This document shows, in pieces, positions 53,506 to 64,000 of a DNA stretch of 64,000 nt. The stretch comes from Budorcas taxicolor (lineage: Eukaryota > Chordata > Mammalia > Artiodactyla > Bovidae). The stretch is taken from contig NC_068924.1 in the NCBI RefSeq assembly GCF_023091745.1, positions 72,070,832-72,134,831 on the forward strand, read 5' to 3'. Below the pieces are notes generated by a model. The model had not been told where the DNA came from. It saw only the letters and a program-made list of their open reading frames with translations, and ran no database searches. The translations under genes were made by a program, and so were the position numbers. How positions within the stretch are numbered: position 1 is the stretch's first letter; every line of letters starts with the position of its first letter.

Positions 53506-56500
53506 GTGAGTGATGCCCCCCGCCCCACTGGGACCCAGGAGAGAACTGGGGGAGGGCACCCTACCTTGAATGATAAGGCAGCACCCAGCTTGCTCTTGTC
53601 ACGTTAGAGTCATGGACTTCTGACTCCCAGTGGGGTTTCCAGTGTTGCTTAGAGAGGTCCCAATATACTACCTGAATCAGAAAATGGCCCGCTGATAATT
53701 AAGGGAAACTTGATTTGTGGGGGAGGAATTCAATAACCAGGGAGTGCTCTTATATGGCTTCTGGTCCACAGCCCAACTATTCACCTTTAGAGCTGGGACA
53801 GAACTAGGGTTCAGGCTAAAGGGGTTGCGCTTTCAAGTTGTATATTCTTGAGCTAACTACTTAAAGTCTTTGAACTTCAGTTCATCTCTATATTGGGGTA
53901 ATAATACCTGTTATATTCTGTACTGTCAAAACTAAATGTTATCAGGTATATAAATTATTAGCACAGTGCTTCACATAGAGCATTCAATAAGCGGCAGTTG
54001 CTATTATCATAAATGTATTATTATAATAACACAATTACTAAATATTATAATAATACAATTATTATAAATATATTTTAATTACTAATTACTATATTAAATA
54101 CATATAATATAGTAAAAATAATATTATAAATATATTATATCATAATTATACTTTATTATAATTGTTATAATAATTATATTATAATATTGTGATTTATTAT
54201 TATAAATTATTACTAGTAATTATTAGTTATTAATTATTAGTTATTGTAGTAATAGTGTAATATTATATATTATAATTATAATATATATGATATATTATGA
54301 TTATATATTAAATCTAATATATATTATTATAATATATAATATATATAATCATATATAATATATTAATATAATAACTTATTGCACATTAATAATTTATTAC
54401 TATATATTATATAATATATTACATATTACATATTATATAATATATTATTATATATTAATATTATATAATATATTACATATATTATATTACATATTACATA
54501 TTATATAATACTATATATTATATACAATATATTAATACTATATTAATATATAAAACTTTATTATATTACAATAACTTATTAGTATATATTAAAATATATA
54601 TTAATATAATAATATAATATATCATGTTAATATATTAATATATAATTTATAATCTATAATATATTAATATAATATAGCAATATATTATATAATAAGATTA
54701 TATTATATATAATTATATATAATACATCAATATAATATTTTATTTATTATTTTATTTTTATTATTTATTATATTTGTTATATAATATAATATACAATTAT
54801 ATTAATATTATATATAATATATTATAATATAATGTTTATATTATATATTAATATAGTATAATATTATATTGATATATTTAAATTATATCATATAATTATA
54901 TTTTTATTTTACTGTTTATTGTATTTATATTATATATTATAAATATATAATATATTTTATAAATTATATATAGTCATATATTAAATATAATAAATATATT
55001 AGCTATAAAATAAATAAATATAAATAAATAGAATATATTATAATATAATATGTATTTATTATATTTATATATATTTATATACTATATTATAATTTGATAT
55101 TATACTAATTATTATCTGTTATTATACATTATTACTAGTAATACCTTCAGAGCACAGAGAGCTGGCACAAATAACCCTTTAATAATTTTTATTTATTGAG
55201 CATGTGCCAGGTGCTGGTACTGTTCTATGTGCTAGAATTACAGCCATGTTTGCCCTCATGGAGTTTATAAGATAATATGGGAGACGGGCAGTGAACAGAC
55301 ATAAATATATAAAATATGTTGTGGTTAGTGTTGTAGAGAAAAATAAAGCAGGGTAATAAGACAGAGCCTGGTGGGGTGGGCTGGGGATGTTGCTATTTAG
55401 GTGACGTGGTCACAGAAGGCCACTTTAATATGGTGACATTGGGGCAGAGACCTGGAAAAAGTAAGAGATTGTATTGGTTATCTCTTGCTGTGTAACAAAG
55501 TGTTTCAGATCTTAGCAGTTTAAAAGAAACAGATCACAGTTTCTGGAATTCAGGAATCAGGGTGGTGCTTCAGGCTGAAGATATTCTGGGAAGTTGTGAT
55601 GAAGCTGGGGCTGTGGTCTCACCTGTAGACTCGGTGGGGCAGGGAAATCATCCATTTCCAGGCTCACTCACATGATTACAGAGTGGGCAAGAGGATGATC
55701 CCTTTCCGCACTCACTCACATGGTTATTGGCAGGCCTCGGTTCCTTCCCACATGGTCTTCTCCATGGGGCTGCTTCATGACATAGCAGCTGGCTTCTCCT
55801 GGGGCAAGTGATCCAAGAGAGAAAGAGAGAATGAGAGATCAGGAGTGCCCAAGATGGGAGCCACAGACTGTAGCCTAGTCTTGGAAGTGACATCCCCTCA
55901 CTTCTGCATGTTTGGTTCATTAGAAGCAGGTCACTAGGTCTATGCACACTCAAGGAGAAGGGATCACGCAAGGCCCTGAACACCAGGAGGTAGGGGGTCA
56001 CTGAGGGCTACCTTGGAGGCTGCTTGTCACAGGGAGTGAGCTTTGTAGTTATCCGGGGGAAAAGCATTCCAGGCAGAGGAAACAGCCAGAACAAAGTCCC
56101 CAGAGCAGGTCAAGGGACAGCAGAGGGGCTTACTGGCTGGAGGCTGGCATGAGGTCAGAAAGGAAATGGGGGCAGGGGTGGCACTAGATCTGTAGGGCCT
56201 CATGGGACATGGTGAGGCTTCTGATTTTAGACCAAATGGGATGGAAAGTGTTCAAAGGAAGAGCAATGGGATCTGATTTTTCTTTTAAAAAGATGACTCA
56301 GACTGCTGGATGGAGATTCAGTTCGGGGAGAATGGGGATGAGGGAATGATCAGGAAAGGAAGGAGGGAAGCTATTGCAGTAATGTAGACAAGAGAGACTG
56401 GTGGCTTAGCAGTGGAGGAGAACTGCTTGGACTGTGCCTGTATCTGCAGGTACAAGAGACAGGATTCGGCGATGGATTGGTGGTAGGGAAGATCCTATAG

Positions 56501-59500
56501 GTTTTCTCCCCGGGGCGTGAAGAAGCACTGCCTTTTATTTGTCATAAGCTGAACCCAGTGAAGCTCTACTCTTTCATCCTGCCTCCTTCCCCATCCCCTC
56601 TAATACCTTAGGGGTCAGGAATTAGCTGTGCATGAGTCTTTTCAGGGACTCTCCAAGGGGCAACTTGAGCTGTGCCTGCCCTCCTCCTTGTCCTATGAAA
56701 ACAGTGCCTTATGGGTGTGGAATCTGCATGCTGTGTAATGTGGCGTGGGTCCCCACCCCAGGGAGAATTTCCACCAGCCCAGGGCCTCTTCTTGTTGTAT
56801 AGTCACCCTTCTTCCTGTTCCTGCCAGAGCACCAGTTTATTGTGTGCACATTCTGGCAGCCTGTAAGCTGAGCCTCTTGAGAGATTCAGTGTGTGTCTTG
56901 GGCATGTGGTGTCTTCAGGGACCTTCCCATGTTGTAGGGGAGAGAAAGCCTGTACATCAGGCTTTGTGACCTGGGATGAAAACTGACCAGTGGTCTCAAC
57001 GGGGACAGCTAAAGCGCTTTGGGGTCCCGAAGAAGAAAAGATCCCCTGCAGGTGGGATTTTAAGGAGGGCTTCCTGGAGGAGAAGGCATTTGCACAGAGC
57101 TTTAGAAATGGGGAGATGCAATCAGGGAACCCTGTGGAGGGCAGCGCTTGAGCAAAGACCGGGTGGGGTGGTGGGAAGGTCGAGATTGCAGAGCTCCACT
57201 TCGCTGCCTTGTGCGCTCCTGGAGCCTTCTGCTGGCACCCTCTGCTGTGCTTACGTGGCTCTGTACCTCTCACCTCCAGGGCATCATTAACTTGGGCACC
57301 AGTGAGAACAAACTCTGCTTTGACCTGCTGTCCAGACGGGTAAGTCCCACTGCACCTCTGAGTGGCATCCCCAGCTCCGAGGGGCTGTCTTCTCTGGGAT
57401 TCCCTGGAATGCTCCCTCCGGAGAGCCGGCTGCTTGCCTCAGTTGCCCCAGTCTTGGAGTCAGGAGACCCAGCTCTGCCTTGGGGAGCACGTTCTCTGCC
57501 ATCTGGGGCGACTCTGATTCTGCTGCGTCTCCTCTTCTGGCTCTTTCCCACCTCAGCCCCTCATGCTGGGTCCCTGCTCTCAGGGGGAGACACTCAGTGA
57601 TGTGTGGTCAGTGTTTACCAACTGGCCCTGGGACAGGAGAGGTCCGATCTGTAGCTTTTGCGGAGTCCCCCACAGTGCACATGCCCCCACTGTGACTGGT
57701 TCTGGGTCGTGCTGTGCTCTCAGTGTACGTAGAGCTGGGAAGAGAGGCGCACAGCACCATCATGTGCTGGCCCCACCACGCGGACACCTGGCCGGGAAAA
57801 GCCCCCGGAGCCCAGATGGGAGCCAAGTGGATAATGTCGACCATAAGCAGTATTGTCTGAGTACCTTTTCCCTTTCTTTTTACTATGATTTGATTTACTA
57901 TGATTTTTACATATGTTTTTACTTTTGTTTTTACTATGATTGACTTACATAATATCTATATAGTTTATGTAATTTCATTTTTGAAAATGACTGGGTTTTA
58001 GCACATGTTGAAAAATTGCTGAAAATGTAATAATCACATTATTTTATTTATTTAAGTTGAAGTGCACTTTCATGCATTGGAGAAGGAAATGGCAACCCAC
58101 TCCAGTGTTCTTGCCTGGAGAATCCCAGGGATGGGGGAGCCTGGTGGGCTGCCATCTATGGGGTCACACAGAGTCGGACATGACTGAAGTGACTTAGCAG
58201 AAGTTGAAGTGTAATTGCTATACAGTATTATTTAAGTTATAGGTATATAACAGTGATGCACAATTTTTTAATGATTTTTTAATTAAAATTTTTTTTAATT
58301 TTAAGAAAAATTTTAAAGATTATATTCCATTCATAGCTACTATAAAATATTGACTATATTCCCCATATTGTACAGTATATCCTTGTAGCATATTTTGTAC
58401 CTAGTAGTTTGGACCTGTTAATCGCCTACCCTTATTTTGCCCCTTGCCCTTCGCTCTCCCTGCCCACTCACGTATAGAGAGAATAATCAGGTTTCTTGAG
58501 CTAGTGAGAGCCATCTCTAGCAAACCACGGGAACCACCTGTCTCTTAAGGCCTAGGAGTCAGAGTGTGGGGCTGTGGAAAGAGTGATACTTCACTCAAAG
58601 GAGCATGTTTCCAAAGGGGAACGTCTGAGCCGTGATAGGAGAGGGGTATAGGCAGAGGACTTGAAAAGCCTGTTCTACCCAAAGATATCTCCCCACTCTA
58701 AGGCAGCTCAGCGCCATCCAGTAGAAATAAAATGTGAGCCACATATACCATTAAAATTTTTATATTAAACGAGTACAAAGAAACTGGTAACATTCATTTT
58801 CATCATGTATTTTATACAGTTCAATATATCTAAAATTTGGCCATTTCAACATGTAATCAACTTAAACATTATTAATGAGATATTTTACATGTTGCTGCTG
58901 CTGTTGTTTAGTTGCTAAGTTGTATCTGACTCTTTTGCGACCCCATGGACTGTAGCCCACTAGGCTCCTCTGTCCATGGGATTTCCCAGGCAAGAATACT
59001 GGAGCGGGTTGCCGTTTCCTTCTCCAGGGAATCTTCCCGATCCAGGGTTCAAACTCAAGAATTGGCAAGGCGGGTCCTTTACCACGGAGCCGCCTGGGTA
59101 GCCCCGTGTTTTATGTACTTATTTCATACAAGTCTTCAGAATGCAGCGTCTCACTTCAGGAGAGTCGCACGTAAGGAGCCAGGAACCACAGTGGCCAGCG
59201 GCCTCTGTATTGGACAGCGTGGCTCTCAGGAGAGAGGGGGAAAGGGAGGAGCGTGGAGTTGTGGACACGTGGCTGATTCCCTCTGTTCCTTTTTGTTTCA
59301 CCGTCCGCGGCTCCTGCCTTTCCTCGACTTTGTGTGCAGGATGCCGTGGAGCCCCTAACCCAGCACCGGGGCAGTGGAGGTGGTCTGGAGATGGCCGCAT
59401 TTTCCAAAGTGTGAGGTTGAGCTGAGGCTGCAGGAGGACAGTGGCCTGAGTCCCTCCAGGACTCAGAACCAAGACCAAAATAGGGCACCCAATTCTGGGG

Positions 59501-62500
59501 CCTCTTCCGCCACCCCGCAGAGGAGCTGAGGGTCGAGGGCTCCTCCACTGCCTCCGCAAATCGACCCTCTGGTTTTGTTAGGCGGCGTATTGTATAAAGA
59601 GCCCTGGACTAGGGTCAGAGATTCTGCTTCATCTCACCTCTCCACTCACTAGCACTGTACCGTTGCCTAGCCACCTGACTGGTTTTGGCCACGCTGCATG
59701 GCTTGTAGATCTTAGTTCCCAAATCAGGGATGGAATTTTGGGCCTGCTGCAGTGAAAGCCAGGAGTCCTAACCACCGGACTGCCAGGGAGTTCCCACACC
59801 TGACATTTTTAAGCCTCAGTTTCCTCATCTGCAGAATGGGCATGAGAATGCTGTTCCTGGCCTGCCCCTGCCCCTGCCCCTGTTCTCCGGTGAGCAGCCC
59901 TTGGATTGAGAGGCCCCAGTGCTGTGTGAATACGGGCGCCCATGAGCGGGTGCGGCCCTCAGTCCTGCTGTCCCCTCTCTGTCCCCAGCTGAGTCAGAGT
60001 GACATGCTGCACGTGGAGCCGGCCCTGTTGCAGTACCCCGACTGGAGGGGACATCTGTTGTAAGTAGGACCTGTGGGCCAGTGGTTCTCACCTCCAGGGT
60101 GGTTTTGCTTCCCAGGAGACATGTGGCAACATCTGGAAACATTTTTGGTTTTTGTAACTTGGGGGAGTGGATGCTGCTGGCTTTTACTGGGGAGAAGTCA
60201 GAGATGCTGCTAGACTTCCTACAATGCCTGGGATGGCCTGCATGGCAAAGAATAATCTGGTCCCAAACATCAACAGGCTTGGGTTGAGAAAGCCTGCCCT
60301 GGGCTGAGGCCTGGTCCTGGAGAGCTGGTGGTCACAGGGTCTCGTTGAGCATCTGCAGAGAACTGGTGCCTCCTGCCTGTCCCACCCCCGCTCAGAGGCC
60401 CCCAGACTTGGTCTCTCTGAGTCTGAGGCATGTGAAGGGCCTTCAGGCCAGGAGTCTTTATTCCCAGTTTCTCAGTAGCTTTAGAGGAGCCAGAATCAGC
60501 TTGGGGACTCCTGCTGCTGGTAAGGTGGGAGATGATAAATGAAACTAACAAGCCTTTGTATTTGTTGGGCACTTACTAGGGCCAGATCCAGTCCTAAGGA
60601 TTTGGTGCTGGAGCAGGACTGGATTCCAAGGGTGATTCCAAGGCACCTGCTCTTGTAATAATGAGGATGGTGGCCCTAGAGTCAGACCACTGGGCTTGAG
60701 TGTGGACTCTGCTGCTAATCAGCACATGACCTAATTCCTTCAAGCCTCAGTTTCTTTGTCTGTAAAATGGGAATAGTAGTAGTTGTGTTATAGTTTTCTG
60801 AAGATTGAGGAAAATTCTGTAATACCTGCATAAGGTAAATGCTTGTAAATGTTAGCAATAACTATGATAATAGTTATTGTTATAATAATTATGTTGTCAT
60901 ACATTATACATTTTTTATGATAGTGTGTTATTATTATTACTATTAGCTAGATCTACATAGAGAGTGTTACTTGTGATATTCCTACAGTCTGCCGATTAGG
61001 TAGGTAGGGTGTCCTACAACTATTGGACTAAAAGTTTCCATGCATGTGGATAGTGTTGGGGCCAAGGAGGGAGGTGGGGGCCAAGGAGTGGATGCCTGAA
61101 GATGCCCCAGAGGAGCTTTGGGATGGAAGGGGCTGGGGAGGAGTTCAGGCCCCGCTGACCATCACTGCTGTCTGTCTGTCTGATTTCCAGCCTCCGGGAG
61201 GAAGTGGCCAGGTTCCTGTCTTTCTACTGCAGAAGCCCCGCACCCCTTAAACCGGAGAATGTGAGTTACTCCCCTCCTCTGCTCTTTCCCCCTCTTCTGC
61301 TCCCTCCCCAGCTTCTGGCTGACCAGGGGTCTAGTGGGGTCAGTTAGTTTTGATATGGAAATTAGGAAGACACCCCTCCCTTCTTTCTCCTCACCCTAGA
61401 TGTTTAGAGTTTGGGTATAATTTCTGCAGGACTTCCCAGGTGGCTCAGTGGTCATGAACCCGCCTGCCAGGCAGGAGACACTTTCAGATTCCTGGGTCAG
61501 GAGGATCCCCTGAGGAGGGCCTGGCAACCCACTCCAGTGTTCTTGCCTGGAGAACCCCATGGACAGAGGAGCTTGGTGGGCTGTAATGCATGGAGTCACA
61601 AAGAAGTCAGACGTGACTTAGCAGCTAAACAGCAGCAGCAGCGTAATTTCTGCCCTGCTCTGTCCTGTGGCCCCTCTTTGCCTCCACATCTTCAGGCCGG
61701 ACTCTCTGAGTGACCAGCTCCCTCTTGCTTGCTCAGTGGATCTGGAACAGGGTCCTCACAAATAAGCCACACAGATGGATTCGGCTGTTAGTCAGGAGGG
61801 GCCTGCGGGGGCCCCCATGGCTTTGCTGTGACAGTGCCCAGGTGGGCCCCCTGAGTTGTGGCCTGGCCCTGCCTTTGTGCCCCTGGGATCCAGACTGCAG
61901 GCCCGTGCTCCCTCCCACACAGATTCATCTCGGTCCCGTGGACGTGTCGCCCTCAGGTGGTGGTTCTGAATGGCTGTGCCTCTGTCTTCTCTGCTCTGGC
62001 CACGGTGCTGTGTGAGGCGGGGGGTAAGTAGACCTTGGCCCTGGGCCTGCAGCCCCCCTACCCTGCCACCTCCCCCACCCCTCGCCAACCCCAGCTGCTG
62101 GGCCTGGAGGGCTGCATCAGATGCTTTTGCCCTAATAGACTGTTAGACCATCGCGGGGGGCTGCGCTAAGTGCCCTGACAAGACAGCATGGGTTGGCAGT
62201 TCCAGGGAAATGAAGGTGATGCCAGGCTTCTGGGCTCTGCCTCCGTGACGACCTTGGTTTTTCCTCGCTCTCACCAATGGCACCCACAGCCTCACGTCAC
62301 AGCGTGTCCTGAAGCAGGAAGAGAGGGAGGCTGTGCTTTGCCTGTCTCTTTTTTGAGGGGAGGGAGGAAATGGGTCTACTCTTTTGCAGGAGAGTCCCTT
62401 TCAACTTTCTGGCCAGAACAGACTCACAAAGCAGTCCCTGGCAAAGAGTAGGAGAACCCTGGTTGGTTTAAGCCGAATTTGCTTCATCCCTAGCGGCTGG

Positions 62501-64000
62501 GGGAAGGTCCACTTTGCTTGGATTTCTTGCTAGTCATAGCTGAAAAATCTGTGTGCTCTCTTAGGAGTGGATGTCGACTGGCTAGCCAACAGCGCCTATT
62601 GCAAGAGCCACGGTCATGTCAAGGACATGTTGTCCGTAGCCATGGTCAGGGTTGTTGGCTGCCAGGAACGGAGGCCAGCTCACACTAGCTTAACTTCTAA
62701 ACTACTGTTAGTAGCTTTTATTGACCACATACTATGTTTCAGGCACTGGTCTAAGGCTAGGCACAGTCTGTCATTTAATCCTCACTATAACTTCAATGAG
62801 ATAGGTTCTGGGCTTATTCCCATTTAACAGATGAGGAGATTAAGTCCCGAGGGGTTGAGTTACTTCTCAGAATCACACAGAGAGCTGTAATATTTTGAAC
62901 CTAAAAGGAAGATTCATTGCAAGGATGTAACAGGCAATTTCCTACCCATTCGAGAACAATCAAGAGTAGGAGAAGCACGTATTCTCTGTCTGTCCCTGAC
63001 GTGTGCGGTCCCCCTCCCTCTTCTTCTGGACCATCCTCAACTCTGTAGGGCCCCGGGTTGTTGACCCAGCTCTGACTCCATGACCTCTGCATTCGAATGC
63101 TCATTCTCATCTCACAAGGGTCTTTGCTTCTTGGAGCAAAGTCTTGAGATACAGAGAAGGTGATGGGTGTCTGGCCAGCCGGTGCATTGGCTCCGGGGGT
63201 CATTTGTTTACCTCTGGTCCAATCCCTGTGGTCAGCGGAGGGGACATGTAGGACAAAGGCCACTCCTTCCAGACCTGGGAGTTGTGGGAGGGGGTTGTGC
63301 TGAAGGGAAGGCTGAGGAGCTCAGCCTGACCGGTGTGACCACTGCAGAACTGGGGCGGTGCCTTCACCTCTGTGTTAGAGCGGACCTTGGACATCATCTC
63401 ATCAACCCCCGTCCACAGCGTCTTCTGCGTGACACCCCCTCCCACCCTGGTGGTCTCAGCCTTTGGCTCAGTGCCCCCACTCCTCCAGGAGCAGCACGTC
63501 CTGTCTCTGGGCAGTTCTAGCCACTGTCAAGTGTATCCATTTGTCAAACCCAGACCATCGCCCTGCAGTCTCAACTCCTGGTTCCAAGTCTGTCCTCAGA
63601 GTGGCCCAGCGTGTCCTGTGCTTCTGAGGGACTTAAGTTTCAGTTTGCTCATCAGTACAGTTAAGATAATAACAGAGTGGCTGTGATGATCAAATGAGGT
63701 TAGAAAGTATTTAGCACAGAGCCCTGCACATAGTAAGTGCTCAATAAATGTTAGCTACTAATTATCGGAAAAGGGACTGATCTCAGCGGATCCAAGCTTC
63801 AGAAAGAGTTTTGGGAGCTGAAAGAGAGGAAGCATGCTCTCCAAGGACACTGAAGGCTTAGAGAGGCATGGGGGTTCAGTGGATGGGGCCTCTGGGCATC
63901 CTGGCCAGAGGGTGACAGGCCCTGGCTCACTCCTGCCCCCAGAGGCTTTCCTGATCCCTGCCCCTTACTATGGAGCCATCACGCAGCACGTGTATCTCTA
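53215..64000 (+). CDS. ACCS: ACC synthase homologue (non-ACC-producing in human), 5' part
   Basis: Coding exons present: 53215-53505, 57280-57339, 59989-60059, 61191-61260, 61957-62023 and 63943-64000, the last cut by the window edge. The joined frame is open and all introns are GT/AG. It begins MFTLPQKESRMTTACPDSDS and matches human ACCS as I remember it. A variable N-terminus is followed by 'IKWFWDSAEEGYRTYHMDEY', then the PLP-enzyme region 'INLGTSENKLCFDLLSRR' and 'VVVLNGCASVFSALATVL', then 'IPAPYYGAITQHVYL'. The PLP lysine exon lies beyond the window. The family converts S-adenosylmethionine to ACC in plants, but the human protein is reported not to do so. Its role in animals is unsettled. 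ACCSL lies upstream in the same orientation. A CpG-island promoter suggests broad expression. Confidence 0.95.
53815..54002 (+). repeat. MIR SINE in ACCS intron, seed of the A/T tract
   Basis: 'agctaactacttaaagtctt', 'ggggtaataatacctgttat', 'acagtgcttcacatagagca'. Its 3' end 'gttgctattatcat' runs straight into the A/T tract. Confidence 0.7.
54003..55142. repeat. 1.14-kb nearly pure A/T tract in ACCS intron
   Basis: Only scattered G or C bases (by eye well below 10%), with repeated 'atataatatatta', 'tattatataata' and 'tatttattatattt' units rather than one fixed period. It reads as an expanded A/T-rich simple repeat. No coding potential. Confidence 0.93.
55175..55440. repeat. L2/MIR-type repeat in ACCS intron
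   Basis: 'tttattgagcatgtgccagg', 'ggtgctggtactgttctatg' and 'cctcatggagtttataagat' are typical L2/MIR-associated phrases. Confidence 0.6.
55468..56030 (+). repeat. Ancient mammalian interspersed repeat
   Basis: It starts 'attggttatctcttgctgtg', continues with tandem-like 'ctcactcacatg' phrases at 55665 and 55712, and ends 'ggctgcttgtcacag'. Same family head as at 1749. The family is not named. Confidence 0.55.
56035..57279. other. Remainder of ACCS intron 1, ancient repeat at 56035-56480
   Basis: Old repeat wording ('ccaggcagaggaaacagcca', 'gggcctcatgggacatggtg', 'aagctattgcagtaatgtag') at 56035-56480. The rest is unremarkable. Overlapping opposite-strand frames at 56803-57290 are chance. 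Confidence 0.5.
57280..57339 (+). CDS. ACCS: ACCS coding exon 2 (residues 98-117)
   Basis: 60 nt, acceptor 'cacctccag', donor 'cgg|gtaagt'. Encodes GIINLGTSENKLCFDLLSRR. Same length and phase as ACCSL exon 2. Confidence 0.95.
58065..58200 (+). repeat. Bov-A2-type SINE with perfect target-site duplication
   Basis: Flanked by the 11-bp duplication 'aagttgaagtg' at 58054-58064 and 58201-58211. Lies in the ACCS intron between coding exons 2 and 3. Confidence 0.92.
58699..59218. mobile_element. hAT-like DNA transposon remnant split by a SINE
   Basis: Left end 'agcgccatccagtagaaata' and right end 'tctgtattggacagcg' are inverted-repeat counterparts. Body text: 'tttcaacatgtaatcaactt', 'aatgagatattttacatg'. 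Interrupted at 58891-59104. Confidence 0.65.
58891..59104 (-). repeat. Bov-tA SINE inside the hAT remnant
   Basis: 'ttgctgctgctgttgtttag' to 'gagccgcctgggtagccccg'. Confidence 0.9.
59590..59860 (+). repeat. MIR SINE interrupted by a CHR SINE
   Basis: MIR 5' part: 'aaagagccctggactagggt'. The 3' part after the CHR: 'cctcagtttcctcatctgca'. The CHR (minus, 59683-59796) is bordered by 'cacctgac' on both sides (59676-59683 and 59797-59804 region), a short target duplication. Confidence 0.75.
59989..60059 (+). CDS. ACCS: ACCS coding exon 3 (residues 118-141)
   Basis: 71 nt, acceptor 'gtccccag', donor 'gtt|gtaagt'. Encodes 'LSQSDMLHVEPALLQYPDW'. Confidence 0.95.
60640..60890 (+). repeat. MIR SINE in ACCS intron
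   Basis: 'ctagagtcagaccactgggc', 'cctcagtttctttgtctgta', 'aaatgggaatagtagtagtt'. Confidence 0.75.
61191..61260 (+). CDS. ACCS: ACCS coding exon 4 (residues 141-164)
   Basis: 70 nt, acceptor 'gatttccag', donor 'aat|gtgagt'. Encodes 'LREEVARFLSFYCRSPAP'. Confidence 0.95.
61433..61646 (+). repeat. Bov-tA SINE in ACCS intron 4
   Basis: 'acttcccaggtggctcagtg' to an '(AGC)n' end near 61640. It lies 310 bp upstream of coding exon 5. Confidence 0.9.
61957..62023 (+). CDS. ACCS: ACCS coding exon 5 (residues 165-187)
   Basis: 67 nt, acceptor 'cgccctcag', donor 'gggg|gtaagt', ends in phase 1. Encodes 'VVVLNGCASVFSALATVLCE'. Confidence 0.95.
62690..62890. repeat. MIR/L2-type repeat in ACCS intron 5
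   Basis: 'ttttattgaccacatactat', 'gtttcaggcactggtctaag', 'cccatttaacagatgaggag'. Confidence 0.65.
63600..63765 (+). repeat. MIR SINE in ACCS intron 5
   Basis: 'tttcagtttgctcatcagta', 'gatcaaatgaggttagaaag', 'agtgctcaataaatgttagc'. It ends about 180 bp before coding exon 6. Confidence 0.75.
63943..64000 (+). CDS. ACCS: ACCS coding exon 6, cut by the window edge
   Basis: Acceptor 'ctgcccccag'. The 58 nt present encode 'AFLIPAPYYGAITQHVYL', matching ACCSL exon 6 but keeping the Tyr-Tyr pair. The exon would be expected to run on for about 40 nt. Confidence 0.93.

Noticed and set aside
53191..53607. A longer ACCS N-terminus starting at ATG 53191
   Set aside because: That ATG lies in the polypyrimidine tract of the intron, and 'ctgcag' immediately before 53215 is a clear acceptor.
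54003..55142. A CRISPR-like or satellite array
   Set aside because: The A/T tract has no fixed repeat-spacer unit; it is degenerate simple sequence in a mammalian intron.

Overview
The window is ruminant (bovid) nuclear DNA. Three things point there: dozens of ruminant-specific Bov-tA and Bov-A2 SINEs, BovB/ART2A LINE pieces, and cetartiodactyl CHR SINEs with their typical heads, several bounded by perfect target-site duplications. Genes are split into small exons with GT/AG introns. Cattle chromosome 15 is the likely type of locus, but the sequence cannot separate cattle from sheep, goat or buffalo.

Layout. From 1 to about 36.46 kb I see no supportable protein-coding gene. This part is SINEs, old L1 (including a copy with an inverted 5' segment at 9.5-13.08 kb), a MaLR LTR, hAT transposon remnants, a tail-to-tail pair of BovB pieces and ancient MIR/L2 sequence. 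From 36.6 to 48.9 kb lies a complete 14-exon gene on the + strand, ACCSL (1-aminocyclopropane-1-carboxylate synthase-like). I assembled its splice sites and frame by hand; they give an uninterrupted 576-residue protein. From 48.9 to 51.3 kb is a repeat-filled spacer. A CpG island at 51.34-51.99 kb probably marks the promoter of the next gene. From 53.2 kb to the window edge is ACCS on the + strand, with its first six coding exons present (the sixth cut by the edge).

How the genes relate. ACCSL and ACCS are tandem paralogues in the same orientation. Their coding exons 2-5 have identical lengths (60, 71, 70 and 67 nt) and identical phases, so one arose from the other by duplication of an already split gene. 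Both belong to the fold-type I pyridoxal-phosphate (PLP) aminotransferase/ACC-synthase family. The human ACCS product is reported to lack ACC synthase activity, so their real roles are open. The ACCSL copy keeps the PLP lysine but differs at several flanking positions, and the codon matching the human start methionine is ACG.

The most interesting points are a mariner hairpin in ACCSL intron 1 resembling the bovine miR-2284/2285 precursors, the shifted ACCSL start, the altered ACCSL active site, the SINE-packed intron 11, and a 1.14-kb nearly pure A/T tract in the first ACCS coding intron. No wholly new biological system is evident. Family and human-sequence comparisons are from memory and are marked as such.
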